Below, piece by piece: positions 26,601 to 33,555 of a DNA stretch of 36,633 nucleotides; the stretch's first letter is position 1, and every line of letters begins with the position of its first letter. The notes under the pieces are model-generated. The model was not told the DNA's origin and ran no database searches. It saw only the letters and a program-made list of their open reading frames with translations. The stretch is from Clostridia bacterium. Its GTDB lineage: Bacteria > Bacillota > Clostridia > Christensenellales > Borkfalkiaceae. The position numbers were made by a program, and so were the translations under genes. The stretch is taken from NCBI GenBank assembly GCA_021203865.1, contig JAJQAJ010000092.1, positions 1-36,633 on the forward strand. Reading direction: 5' to 3'.

Positions 26601-29430
26601 GGAAGACGTTTTGACGCTGAACTTTACATACACCGCAGTTTCGGGCTCCGCTCTTACAGACGGCGTCCCCATAGACGCCGGGTCATACACCGCGACGATA
26701 TCCCTTACGGACGCGGGGCTTTTAAGAAACTATACCTACACAATCCAAGACTCGCTTTCATGCAACATTACCATAAATCCAAAGACTATAACTTTAACCT
26801 GGGAAAACCCTTCATACACCTACGACGGGACGCAAAAAACAATCAAGGCGACGATTAATGATCTCGAATCAAGAGACCAGGATGGGGCGCTCGTCAGTCT
26901 CACATATACAGAGAACTCTTACGTAAACGCGGGAAGTTATACCGCCACGGCGACTCTTTTGGGGGATAGGGCAAAAAATTATACGATTGAGACGGGAAAT
27001 GACTCAGAAACGTGGTCCATTGCTACGATGGGGCTTACTATATCGGTTAAAAATAACCTTAATAAAACCTACAACGCCGTGGCTTACACGGACACGGATG
27101 TATACGAATATTCCGCTCTCGCTACGGGAGATTCGCTTGAGGAAATCGTGACCGTCGCCGTGGAATGGTCTTATGTGGGACCAAATGGCTCCAATGGCAC
27201 GGTTAGCTCCATGAAAAACGCCGGAACGTACACTATAACACTCAGGGTTGAGGCTTTGTCGGGCGATGAAAATAAGAGCGGAAATTATAAATTTAACGAG
27301 TCGGACGCAGGGTATTTCACCATATCCCAAAAAGAGCTTGCTGTTACGTGGTCAAATCTTACCGTAAGTTACAACGGCGAAAATCCGGTGGGTGCCTCGG
27401 CGAAAATAAACTCGAGCGACCTTGAGGGCTCGGATGCGGAGTCGACTTACACATATGTGTACACGTATTTGGGGGAAGTGGTCACACCCAAGGACGCCGG
27501 GACGTACACCGTCAAAGTCACATACGATGACACTAACTATGTCATAGTAAATGATACGCCGCAAACTTACGTCATAAACCCGGTGGGACTTACGGTGACA
27601 TTTTCAGGTTACGACAATCTCAAATATAGCGGAACACCCAATGGACCCTCGTATAGTGTGCAGGGTTATGTGAGTGGCGAAAGCAGCCAGGTTAGCATAT
27701 CATACACCGGGACGGCATATTCGGGAAGCGCGTATTCGGAAAGTACTGCTCCTACGAACGCCGGAGAATACACCATGTGGGTGGAGTCAAATAGCTTAAA
27801 CTACACTCTGAGCGCGTCGCAAAAATTTGAAATACAAAAGGTTCAACTTGAAGTGACCTTTAAAAGTGGAAGTTTAACGTACAACGGAAGCTCGCAAACT
27901 CCCGTATTGAGCATCACGGGTAACCAAAATTCGGAAAGCGGCCTGGTTAGCGCCCTATATAGCGGGGAGACGTTGGCGGGGGCGACATATTCATCTTCCG
28001 AGGCTCCGATGAACGCCGGGACATACACACTTGAGCTTGAACTTCTAAGCTCCAACTACACATTAAATGAGAGCTTGAAAAAATTTACCATAGATGCGGC
28101 GACTATCGCGATTTCTTGGTCGAATGACACCTTCACGTACAGCGGTCAAGGCCAAGCTCCCACATATTCTTACACCGACACCGTGTACTCTTCTGACGAA
28201 CTTTACCTTAGCGTCTGGTACGATGGGATAAACGGGACCTATTATTCATCGTCTTCGGCGCCCGTAAATGCCGGAAGTTACCGGGCGACGCTAAGCTGCG
28301 GAAACTCGAACTATGTACTTAGCGGTAACACGGAAGATTTTGAAATTACTCCTCTTGGGGTGACTGCGGCTATCACGTGGGATAACACAACGTTCACATA
28401 CGACAAAAACGCGCATTCGCCCGAAGCTTCCGTGGCGTTTAATGAGGGTTCTCCTTCTTATAATCTCACCTATTCATACGCTATAAAGGGGGGAAACTCA
28501 ATAAACGGCGCTCCTACGGACGCCGGGGGGGGGTACACTGTGACCGTGGAAGTTACTCTCACGGACTCAAATTACACGCTTTCGGAGGGTTACAGCTCGT
28601 CGCAAGATTTCACCATAAATGCGGCGACTATCGCGATTTTATGGTCGGGTGGCACCTTCACGTACAACGGTCTAGGCCAAGCTCCCACGTATTCTTACAC
28701 CGGCACCGTGTACTCTTCTGACATCCTTAATTTGAGCGTCTGGTACAGTGGGATAAACGGAACTTCTTATTCGTCGTATTCGGCGCCCGTGAATGCCGGA
28801 AGTTACCGGGTGGCAGTAAGCTGCGGAAACTCAAACTATGTACTTAGCGGTAGCACGAAAGATTTTGAAATTACTCCTCTTGGAGTGACTGCAACTATCA
28901 CATGGGCTGACACAACGTTCACATACGACGGAAACACGCATTCGCCCGTAGCTTCCGTGGCGTTTGATGGCGGTTCTCCTTCTTATAATCTCACCTATTC
29001 ATATGCTATAAAGGACGGGGACTCGATAAGCGGCGCTCCTAAGGACGCCGGGACGTACACCGTGACCGTGGAAATTACTCTCACGGACTCAAATTACACG
29101 CTTTCGGGGAGTTACGACGCGACGCAAGATTTCACCATAAATAAGGCCGTGATAACGATTTTATGGACGAATGACGAAACGTATTCCTCTTCCGATGACG
29201 TAAAACATCCCACGGCGACTATTACATCATCAAACGGGGAGACCATAAGCTTCACATACACGTATTATGATGGAGGTGGAAGCGGGGAGCTTACATATGA
29301 GCCTACGGACGCCGGGTCGTACAAGGTTAAAATAACCTTGACGTATCCCGGAGGCGAGGAAAATTACGAGGTGACAGGTTCGCTTGAAGCGTCATACACC
29401 ATAGTCCAAGACGGAGAGGAGGGGGAGTAA
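23653..29430 (+). CDS. Giant membrane-anchored MBG/YDG-repeat surface protein
   Basis: A 1925-residue protein. Five membrane segments fill the N-terminus (about 17-41, 47-69, 80-101, 109-132, 139-162). With a basic cytoplasmic start, the remaining ~1760 residues should be outside. After a short BspA-like leucine-rich patch (about 200-245) comes an unassigned region, then an Ig-like domain (about 465-570, with SYAGRYTLTV). About 15 repeats of 70-90 residues of the MBG/YDG type follow, each with a W-strand, an F/YTYxG motif and a DAGTYTV-like turn. There is no LPxTG motif or C-terminal anchor. Such repeats form adhesive or spacer stalks. GGGAG lies six nt before the start and the gap to the preceding gene is 20 nt, so it belongs to the operon despite its surface role. 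Confidence 0.85.
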   Translation: MSSKNVNEISKRIVGSRLWLVWIWICSGVVCVADLTGIIVMGVEGVNGILYAMPVVFLAIDAVITALSAITNFRFKRALTAPIIYAAIKLAMVVLTAVLFLGESRIFSTWSLVIWLVMEGVSIVCILVSAIYAKGSGKGFTAVVAILTVIMVVLSGLYMYFVTTRGFFGQNEERTYEKRTLVYSFYDDDEDSLMVTGVLSGKGNTIVVPDEFNGLKVAGIDCSIFTHSGVDTVVLECSSNVSFTNKTELSNIAKELSIYVDKGSVDSFRSSFYSLARSSSSRYGEVYADFANRMMPILDEGEVYVAIDLDYQYLSSIGREIPSVWVGKKGSTFSLSNYSSFGYMTHTDETSESDLYWCYSNFDKLILTDIKNGSGGSVLGTKINSSVRVSMDITNVYAIKINEGNDSMYTEPELSRDFQGTGYRYVTENTADGLFSEVSKRTGFTLSWKKGTSEGGTKFTTFKNEIYDKMEIAPFWTMEEPVISSYGTDKEGNIAWYGNTVEFNSAASFADENIKIVYLWEYEGTAQSMGTKEQNGNSFTLTNISPSYAGRYTLTVTAGGDSITSLETTATTYIDLTVNKRDIELSWATNSTTNLVYSGTQITVSVSANTGSNGGTSGIINSDDVIEDITISGANNVKDAKTYNVSASLNEFSDLYSITNSTSSYSFEVTPYELYVAWKDQDNLTYTGGELLPSYWFKDAGGNEITLLGSDDLTSNGVMEMTLAYVSSTDSGVNAGEHTVYLSTKNTNYTLNSETCTHSYEIEKIKVSVSWSNEGYTYSAEAQGPTATTSDILSAEEGSVKLTYSTTLNGTYVGEYGTDAGTYVVTVGINSSNYEMVEGTNTNSDTLTCTYSISPLSTSLTWEGGNTFTYDGSPHTIEAKIAELKTRDISYVTLSYTNANKVDAGTYEIQASLAAGASGDRTGNYVITQNSSSSYTINKRTFSIEATTISRVYDGTAVTDSETYTYTEYNAASGAGLAPTDSLEDVLTLNFTYTAVSGSALTDGVPIDAGSYTATISLTDAGLLRNYTYTIQDSLSCNITINPKTITLTWENPSYTYDGTQKTIKATINDLESRDQDGALVSLTYTENSYVNAGSYTATATLLGDRAKNYTIETGNDSETWSIATMGLTISVKNNLNKTYNAVAYTDTDVYEYSALATGDSLEEIVTVAVEWSYVGPNGSNGTVSSMKNAGTYTITLRVEALSGDENKSGNYKFNESDAGYFTISQKELAVTWSNLTVSYNGENPVGASAKINSSDLEGSDAESTYTYVYTYLGEVVTPKDAGTYTVKVTYDDTNYVIVNDTPQTYVINPVGLTVTFSGYDNLKYSGTPNGPSYSVQGYVSGESSQVSISYTGTAYSGSAYSESTAPTNAGEYTMWVESNSLNYTLSASQKFEIQKVQLEVTFKSGSLTYNGSSQTPVLSITGNQNSESGLVSALYSGETLAGATYSSSEAPMNAGTYTLELELLSSNYTLNESLKKFTIDAATIAISWSNDTFTYSGQGQAPTYSYTDTVYSSDELYLSVWYDGINGTYYSSSSAPVNAGSYRATLSCGNSNYVLSGNTEDFEITPLGVTAAITWDNTTFTYDKNAHSPEASVAFNEGSPSYNLTYSYAIKGGNSINGAPTDAGGGYTVTVEVTLTDSNYTLSEGYSSSQDFTINAATIAILWSGGTFTYNGLGQAPTYSYTGTVYSSDILNLSVWYSGINGTSYSSYSAPVNAGSYRVAVSCGNSNYVLSGSTKDFEITPLGVTATITWADTTFTYDGNTHSPVASVAFDGGSPSYNLTYSYAIKDGDSISGAPKDAGTYTVTVEITLTDSNYTLSGSYDATQDFTINKAVITILWTNDETYSSSDDVKHPTATITSSNGETISFTYTYYDGGGSGELTYEPTDAGSYKVKITLTYPGGEENYEVTGSLEASYTIVQDGEEGE
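28096..29142 (+). repeat. 525-bp tandem duplication inside the MBG gene
   Basis: Two adjacent units, 28096-28620 and 28621-29142, each encode two MBG repeats. Both begin GCGGCGACTATCGCGATT and both end TTCACCATAAAT. They stay closely alike at the DNA level, including third codon positions, while the other MBG repeats in the gene are much more diverged. Unit one is three nt longer because of a run of nine G at 28525-28533, where unit two reads GGGACG. Confidence 0.9.
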
Positions 29431-29434
29431 AAAA

Positions 29435-30685
29435 ATGAAATGCAGGAAATGCAGACTGGAGTTTAAGAGAGCGCTTGAACTTTTCAACGGGGACATCGTC
29501 TGTCCGAGATGCTTTAAATCCCTGACGCCGGGGGAAGACGACTTCGCGGTTGGAGAGGAGGAAGAGGCAGATTTTAAACTTTCCGAGACATATTATCTTT
29601 CATACCTGGAGCTGGCGTCTAGGCCAGAGGCCTACCCCAAAGAGAAAGAGAAGAGGAATAAAAAAATAGAAACGTATAGAAAAAAAGCTCTCGAATACTG
29701 CGAGAGGGCCGCGAACGCCTATCACCCCGAGGCCATCGTGGACATGGGATACTATTACTATAAAGGGTACGTGAGTTTGGGCCAGGGCGGCTTCGGGAGA
29801 TTTAGGACCGCGTACAGGTATTTCATGGGCATAATTGACAGGAAGAATAACAACAACATCTACGAGGTTTATTCAAAATATTATTCCCTGAAAGGCGAGA
29901 AAATGCCCGCTGAGGCCGCGAAAGAAAAAGTGAGAATGATTTTGGGAAAGGCCGTAAACTACATGAAGGACATGTATCTTTCCGCGCCTTCCGAGTTTGT
30001 GTCGAATAGGAAGGGGAACATCTACGGCGTCGACGCGACGAACAAAAAACTTGGTGAAGAGCTGGCGGGCCTAAACTTCGATTATAAAATAGTCCGCGAC
30101 GAGACGGCGAAGGCCCTATCACCCAAAATTGACTCACTTATTGAAATTTTAAAAACGTGCACGCAAAAATCCGCGGCGAGGACGCCTATTTTTGGGATGT
30201 ATGAGGTGACGCAAAGCGATGTTATGAGGCTTCGTGAGTTTATGGATAATCTTCGCAGCGCTGACAGGGGTTCGCTTCTTTGCGCGCTTGAGGGAGAAAG
30301 AAATAACGGCGCGTTTGATTTTTCCGTCTTTTACGATGACCCGGCCCGTGTTTTTGCCGGGGCAAAAAAGGTCATATTTTGTTTCTGCAACAAAAACAGC
30401 TCGGCAAAAAACATGAAAAGGGACATCTCGTCCGGCGCGCTTGGCGCGAATTTTTCCAAAACCGAGGCGGGGCTCAAAAACATAGCTTCACTTTTTGACC
30501 CGAACGGCGGTGAGGAACTTTCCGACATCGTGCAGGGCGCCTTCAACGGAAAGGACGCGCGAGGGAATGAGAGTTATCTTTTTTATATAGATGACGCGTA
30601 TCTTCTTTTCAACAAGCTTATGGAAAGCGGTGATACGACAGCCGAGGCGTTTTTGTCGCTCCTTAACGAGAAATACAAAGACTGA
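29435..30685 (+). CDS. Zinc-ribbon protein with Sel1/TPR-like helical region
   Basis: A 416-residue cytoplasmic protein. Cys3, Cys6, Cys23 and Cys26 form an N-terminal zinc ribbon (CRKC...CPRC). An acidic linker follows (about 33-47). Residues ~50-180 are helical, with YCERAANAYHPEAIVDMGYYYYKG resembling a Sel1-like (SLR/TPR) repeat, a protein-protein interaction scaffold. The C-terminal half (about 200-416) is mixed alpha/beta and I cannot assign it. There is no signal peptide or membrane segment. The start is four nt after the MBG gene, with the purine-rich GGGGGAG seven nt upstream. Its ribbon is shared in style with the last gene of the operon. It may be an adaptor linking other components. 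Confidence 0.7.
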   Translation: MKCRKCRLEFKRALELFNGDIVCPRCFKSLTPGEDDFAVGEEEEADFKLSETYYLSYLELASRPEAYPKEKEKRNKKIETYRKKALEYCERAANAYHPEAIVDMGYYYYKGYVSLGQGGFGRFRTAYRYFMGIIDRKNNNNIYEVYSKYYSLKGEKMPAEAAKEKVRMILGKAVNYMKDMYLSAPSEFVSNRKGNIYGVDATNKKLGEELAGLNFDYKIVRDETAKALSPKIDSLIEILKTCTQKSAARTPIFGMYEVTQSDVMRLREFMDNLRSADRGSLLCALEGERNNGAFDFSVFYDDPARVFAGAKKVIFCFCNKNSSAKNMKRDISSGALGANFSKTEAGLKNIASLFDPNGGEELSDIVQGAFNGKDARGNESYLFYIDDAYLLFNKLMESGDTTAEAFLSLLNEKYKD

Positions 30686-30699
30686 CGGAGTTTTCGCAC

Positions 30700-31554
30700 A
30701 TGAAAATCACTTCGGAAAACATAGACGACATTTTGACATCCAGCGGTCTCATAAAATGCGGGTTCAACAAAGCTGAGAGAGTTGGCAGCATGTGGATGGA
30801 CGTCTATGAGGACAATCTCGGGCTCATTTTTTCTCTGACGTCGTATATTCTGAATAGCGGCGCCGACAAGAAGTCATGCGCTCTTTTGTCGGATCTCGTG
30901 GACGTCGCGAAGGACATAATCGCCCAGGCCGCGAAAGCCCCCAGCTCGTCGGAGATTCTCAAAAGGAAAAACAGGGTTCGCGAGCTTTCTAAATCCGTGC
31001 CGGAATCCTCCGGCGCGGTCGGATTTTCCGGGGCGGTCATAAAATGCGCTGAAGACACGAGGGTTTTTCTAGGCGCTTTGAAAAAAGACGCGGGGTCGAT
31101 TTCCGGCATTCAGACGCGCCTCATAAGGGAGGTGTATCTCAAAGGCAGAAAATTTCCCAACGGTGACACGTATGAGATAGCCACCGACGCCGCGGACTGG
31201 CTGGAAGAGGCTGAAAACGCTCTTAAATACATAGAAACTTTAGCGGGAAACGTCCTTGACGATTCGTCGGCTGACTCATTTAGTCTCGCGGCGGACGTTG
31301 TGAAAGCCATTCGCGCCTGCCGGGACGGACTCGTCTATTCATACCTCATATTTTCCGACGAGCTCATGGAGGAAATTACCAAAACCGTCAAGAAAGCCGA
31401 GATGTGGGCAGAAAGAAAAACCGGCGTTGACGCGAAGAGGAATCCTAGGATGGCCTCGTCTTGCCTTGACGAGCTTGACAGGCTGTGGATGGACGACCAA
31501 GCGTCAAAATATGTCAGGGCCGCGAAAGCTCGCGGCTTTTCGGAGGGGAAATGA
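30700..31554 (+). CDS. Helical protein of unknown function in the Hsp70-like/SNF2 operon
   Basis: A 284-residue soluble protein without a recognised family. It looks almost entirely alpha-helical, with amphipathic stretches and few aromatic residues except a WMDVYEDN start region and WLEEAENALKYIETL near 166-180. Near 235-284 it is basic and carries WMDDQASKYVRAAKARGF. There are no cysteine pairs, membrane segments or enzyme motifs. The start has GGAG nine nt upstream and follows the previous stop by 14 nt. It overlaps the next gene by four nt (ATGA). The close packing suggests it is a structural subunit. Confidence 0.65.
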   Translation: MKITSENIDDILTSSGLIKCGFNKAERVGSMWMDVYEDNLGLIFSLTSYILNSGADKKSCALLSDLVDVAKDIIAQAAKAPSSSEILKRKNRVRELSKSVPESSGAVGFSGAVIKCAEDTRVFLGALKKDAGSISGIQTRLIREVYLKGRKFPNGDTYEIATDAADWLEEAENALKYIETLAGNVLDDSSADSFSLAADVVKAIRACRDGLVYSYLIFSDELMEEITKTVKKAEMWAERKTGVDAKRNPRMASSCLDELDRLWMDDQASKYVRAAKARGFSEGK

Positions 31555-31868
31555 TAGACAGAAAGCTTTATAAGGATTTGCAGGACAAAATAGAAGAAAA
31601 AGCCGGGACATGTTCCAAATCTTTAAGGCCGTATGTTTTAAAGATGCGTGGAAATCTTGTCGATCCCTCTTTTTGTCGTGCCGTCATGCCGGACAGGTTT
31701 GGCGGGGACTTCCGCGATTTCCAGTACAAATACGAAGCCGTATTCAACGCGGCGATGTCGGCCGCACTCGAGGCGCTTTCAGACGCTAAGGATGAGAGTG
31801 AGTATGAAGAGATATCGTACGGTCTTCTTCATTGGGTGGATACAGCAAAGCTCATATTCGGTGTCTGA
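31551..31868 (+). CDS. Small helical protein of unknown function
   Basis: A 105-residue soluble protein. It opens MIDRKLYKDLQDKIEEKAG and continues helical, with the short motif LHWVDTAKLIFGV at its end. No known domain is visible. The ATG at 31551 overlaps the stop of the preceding gene as ATGA, and GGAGGGG at 31542-31548 is an excellent ribosome binding site. An in-frame ATG 66 nt upstream lies inside the previous gene without such a site and is rejected. Coupling to the preceding helical protein suggests that the two bind one another. Confidence 0.65.
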   Translation: MIDRKLYKDLQDKIEEKAGTCSKSLRPYVLKMRGNLVDPSFCRAVMPDRFGGDFRDFQYKYEAVFNAAMSAALEALSDAKDESEYEEISYGLLHWVDTAKLIFGV

Positions 31869-31888
31869 AATTTAAGGGAGAGAAAGCC

Positions 31889-32854
31889 ATGGATCTCAAA
31901 CTAAAAAGAATAATCTGTGACAACTGCGGATCCAGTGACATCATAAGGGACGGCGTTGTGAGACCAGGCATGGTGAAAACCTGCCCCCACTGCGGCGAGT
32001 CGTTTGTTGTTGTAGACCTCGTTGGTGAAAGTGACAATGACGAGAATGCGCAGGACGAGTCGCTTTTCAAGGTCCAGAACTTGAAGCTTACGGGTTATGA
32101 CACCTCTGGCGGCTCCAAGATGAACATCCCGAAGTCGCTTGGCGTCATGTCGGTGGAAGAGAGAGCCTTTGAAAACCAGCTCGACATCACGAGTGTGAAG
32201 TTTCCTTCCAATCTTCGTTCAATCGGGGAGAGAGCCTTTTCGGGCTGTTATAATTTGAACTCCGTTTCTTTCCCTCCGTCTTTGGAGGTCATGATGAGAG
32301 AGTGCTTCATGTTCTGCGAAAGGCTCATGTGGGCGCAGCTCCCCGCGCAGATAAAGGCCGTTCCCGAAAGGGCGTTCGCCTTTTGCAAAAACTTAAACTA
32401 TGTCGAGCTTCCTTCGGGCGTCACAAATATTTCGGCCGGTGCGTTCGCGGGATGCGGGCTTTTGTCCGACATCAACTTCTACGGCGGTTCGGGCGTGTCT
32501 TCCGAGCTCAAAGAAATTGGTCAGGACGCGTTCATGTACTGTCAGTCGCTTTCTGAAATTGAGCTTTCTTCGTCGCTTGTGACCATTGGGTCAAGTGCCT
32601 TTTCGTACTGCTCATCACTTGAAAAGGTGGTAATTCCCAAAAGCGTCACCAAAATCGGCGATCGCGCGTTCGCGGGTTGTAGAAGACTTAGAGAGGTGTT
32701 CATTCCATTCGGCGTGGAAAGCCTTGGAAAAGGAGTTTTTTCCGGGTGTCATTCAAATCTCAAAATCAAATGCGCTGCCACGAAAGCTCCCTCCGGTTGG
32801 GACAGAGACTGGTCCGGATGCGAGGCGAAGCCTTTGTGGGGAGCGAGAGACTGA
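31889..32854 (+). CDS. Zinc-ribbon leucine-rich-repeat (BspA-like) protein, probably cytoplasmic
   Basis: A 321-residue protein. A zinc ribbon uses Cys10, Cys13, Cys32 and Cys35 (CDNC...CPHC). After an acidic linker, residues ~85-300 form about eight BspA-type leucine-rich repeats of ~23 residues (IGERAFSGCYNLNSVSFP and similar). BspA-like repeats are usually found on exported surface proteins, yet no signal peptide or membrane segment is present here, so it should act inside the cell as a binding platform. I chose ATG 31889 with GGGAG eight nt upstream. An in-frame ATG at 31832 lies within the preceding gene. It closes the operon: a terminator follows ten nt after the stop. Confidence 0.85.
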   Translation: MDLKLKRIICDNCGSSDIIRDGVVRPGMVKTCPHCGESFVVVDLVGESDNDENAQDESLFKVQNLKLTGYDTSGGSKMNIPKSLGVMSVEERAFENQLDITSVKFPSNLRSIGERAFSGCYNLNSVSFPPSLEVMMRECFMFCERLMWAQLPAQIKAVPERAFAFCKNLNYVELPSGVTNISAGAFAGCGLLSDINFYGGSGVSSELKEIGQDAFMYCQSLSEIELSSSLVTIGSSAFSYCSSLEKVVIPKSVTKIGDRAFAGCRRLREVFIPFGVESLGKGVFSGCHSNLKIKCAATKAPSGWDRDWSGCEAKPLWGARD

Positions 32855-32864
32855 AATAAGTGAT

Positions 32865-32886
32865 AAAGCGCCGGGGGCGCTTTTTT
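32865..32886 (+). terminator. Intrinsic terminator of the eight-gene operon
   Basis: AAAGCGCC (32865-32872), GGG loop and GGCGCTTT form an 8-bp stem running into a six-T tract. It separates the operon from grpE. The gap to grpE (32887-32987) has only weak promoter-like sequence (TTGAAA 32931, TATAAA 32952, 15-bp spacer), and no CIRCE element. Confidence 0.85.
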
Positions 32887-32987
32887 CATGCGCGAAAGAA
32901 GAAAAAACACAAAATGTCAGTGTTTGTTGTTTGAAAGAGCGATTTGCGCTTTATAAAGATATTGTAAAGTTTTTTTGAGGTTTTGAC

Positions 32988-33539
32988 ATGGCTAAAAAGA
33001 AAGAGACTGAAAAGGAACAGGAAGCGGAAGAGACGAAGGAAGAGGCGGTCGAGGCGGAAGAGTCCGCAGAAGAAGAAACACCGGAAGAGCCCTCCGAGCT
33101 TGAAAAGATGACGGCGCTCGCCGATGACTACAAGCGGAAGTGGTACAACGTTTCAGCCGAATATGACAATTTCCGGAAGCGCAACGCCACGGCGACGTCG
33201 GAGGCGTACATAAGGGGCATGAGCGACGCGCTTTTAAAAATTCTTCCCGTCGCGGACAGCTTCGGATACGCTCTGGACGCCGCGGACGACAAGACGAAAG
33301 AGGGCATAGAGAAGATAATTAAAAACTTTGGCGCGGCCATAGAGAGCATGGGAGTTAGCGAGGTGCCTTTGAATGTCGGCGACAAGTTCCATGAGGATGT
33401 GGCGGAAGCGGTGATATCCGTACCTTGCGGGGAAGGGGAAGAGCCGCAGACCATAAAACAGATTTTGAAAAAAGGCTATCGGACGAGCGATAAAGTCATT
33501 CGTTTCGCGCAGGTAGTTGTGACAGTGGAAGCTGAGTAG
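32988..33539 (+). CDS. grpE: GrpE nucleotide exchange factor
   Basis: A 183-residue co-chaperone that speeds ADP release from DnaK. Residues 1-45 are a highly acidic, Glu/Ala-rich lead-in. A long helix follows with [22 protein letters not shown] (about 44-65), the usual dimer coiled coil. The C-terminal beta domain ends with [17 protein letters not shown], matching the family signature GY...KVIRPA.V.V. Length is normal for GrpE. GAGG is seven nt before the ATG. hrcA, which often precedes grpE in Firmicutes, is not present, and dnaK follows after 16 nt. Confidence 0.95.
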   Translation: MAKKKETEKEQEAEETKEEAVEAEESAEEETPEEPSELEKMTALADDYKRKWYNVSAEYDNFRKRNATATSEAYIRGMSDALLKILPVADSFGYALDAADDKTKEGIEKIIKNFGAAIESMGVSEVPLNVGDKFHEDVAEAVISVPCGEGEEPQTIKQILKKGYRTSDKVIRFAQVVVTVEAE

Positions 33540-33555
33540 AAAAGGAGATAAAATC

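Noticed and set aside
23653..29430. CRISPR-like or satellite repeat array
   Set aside because: The repetition is protein-coding MBG repeats of 210-270 nt with diverged sequence; there are no short direct repeats with spacers.
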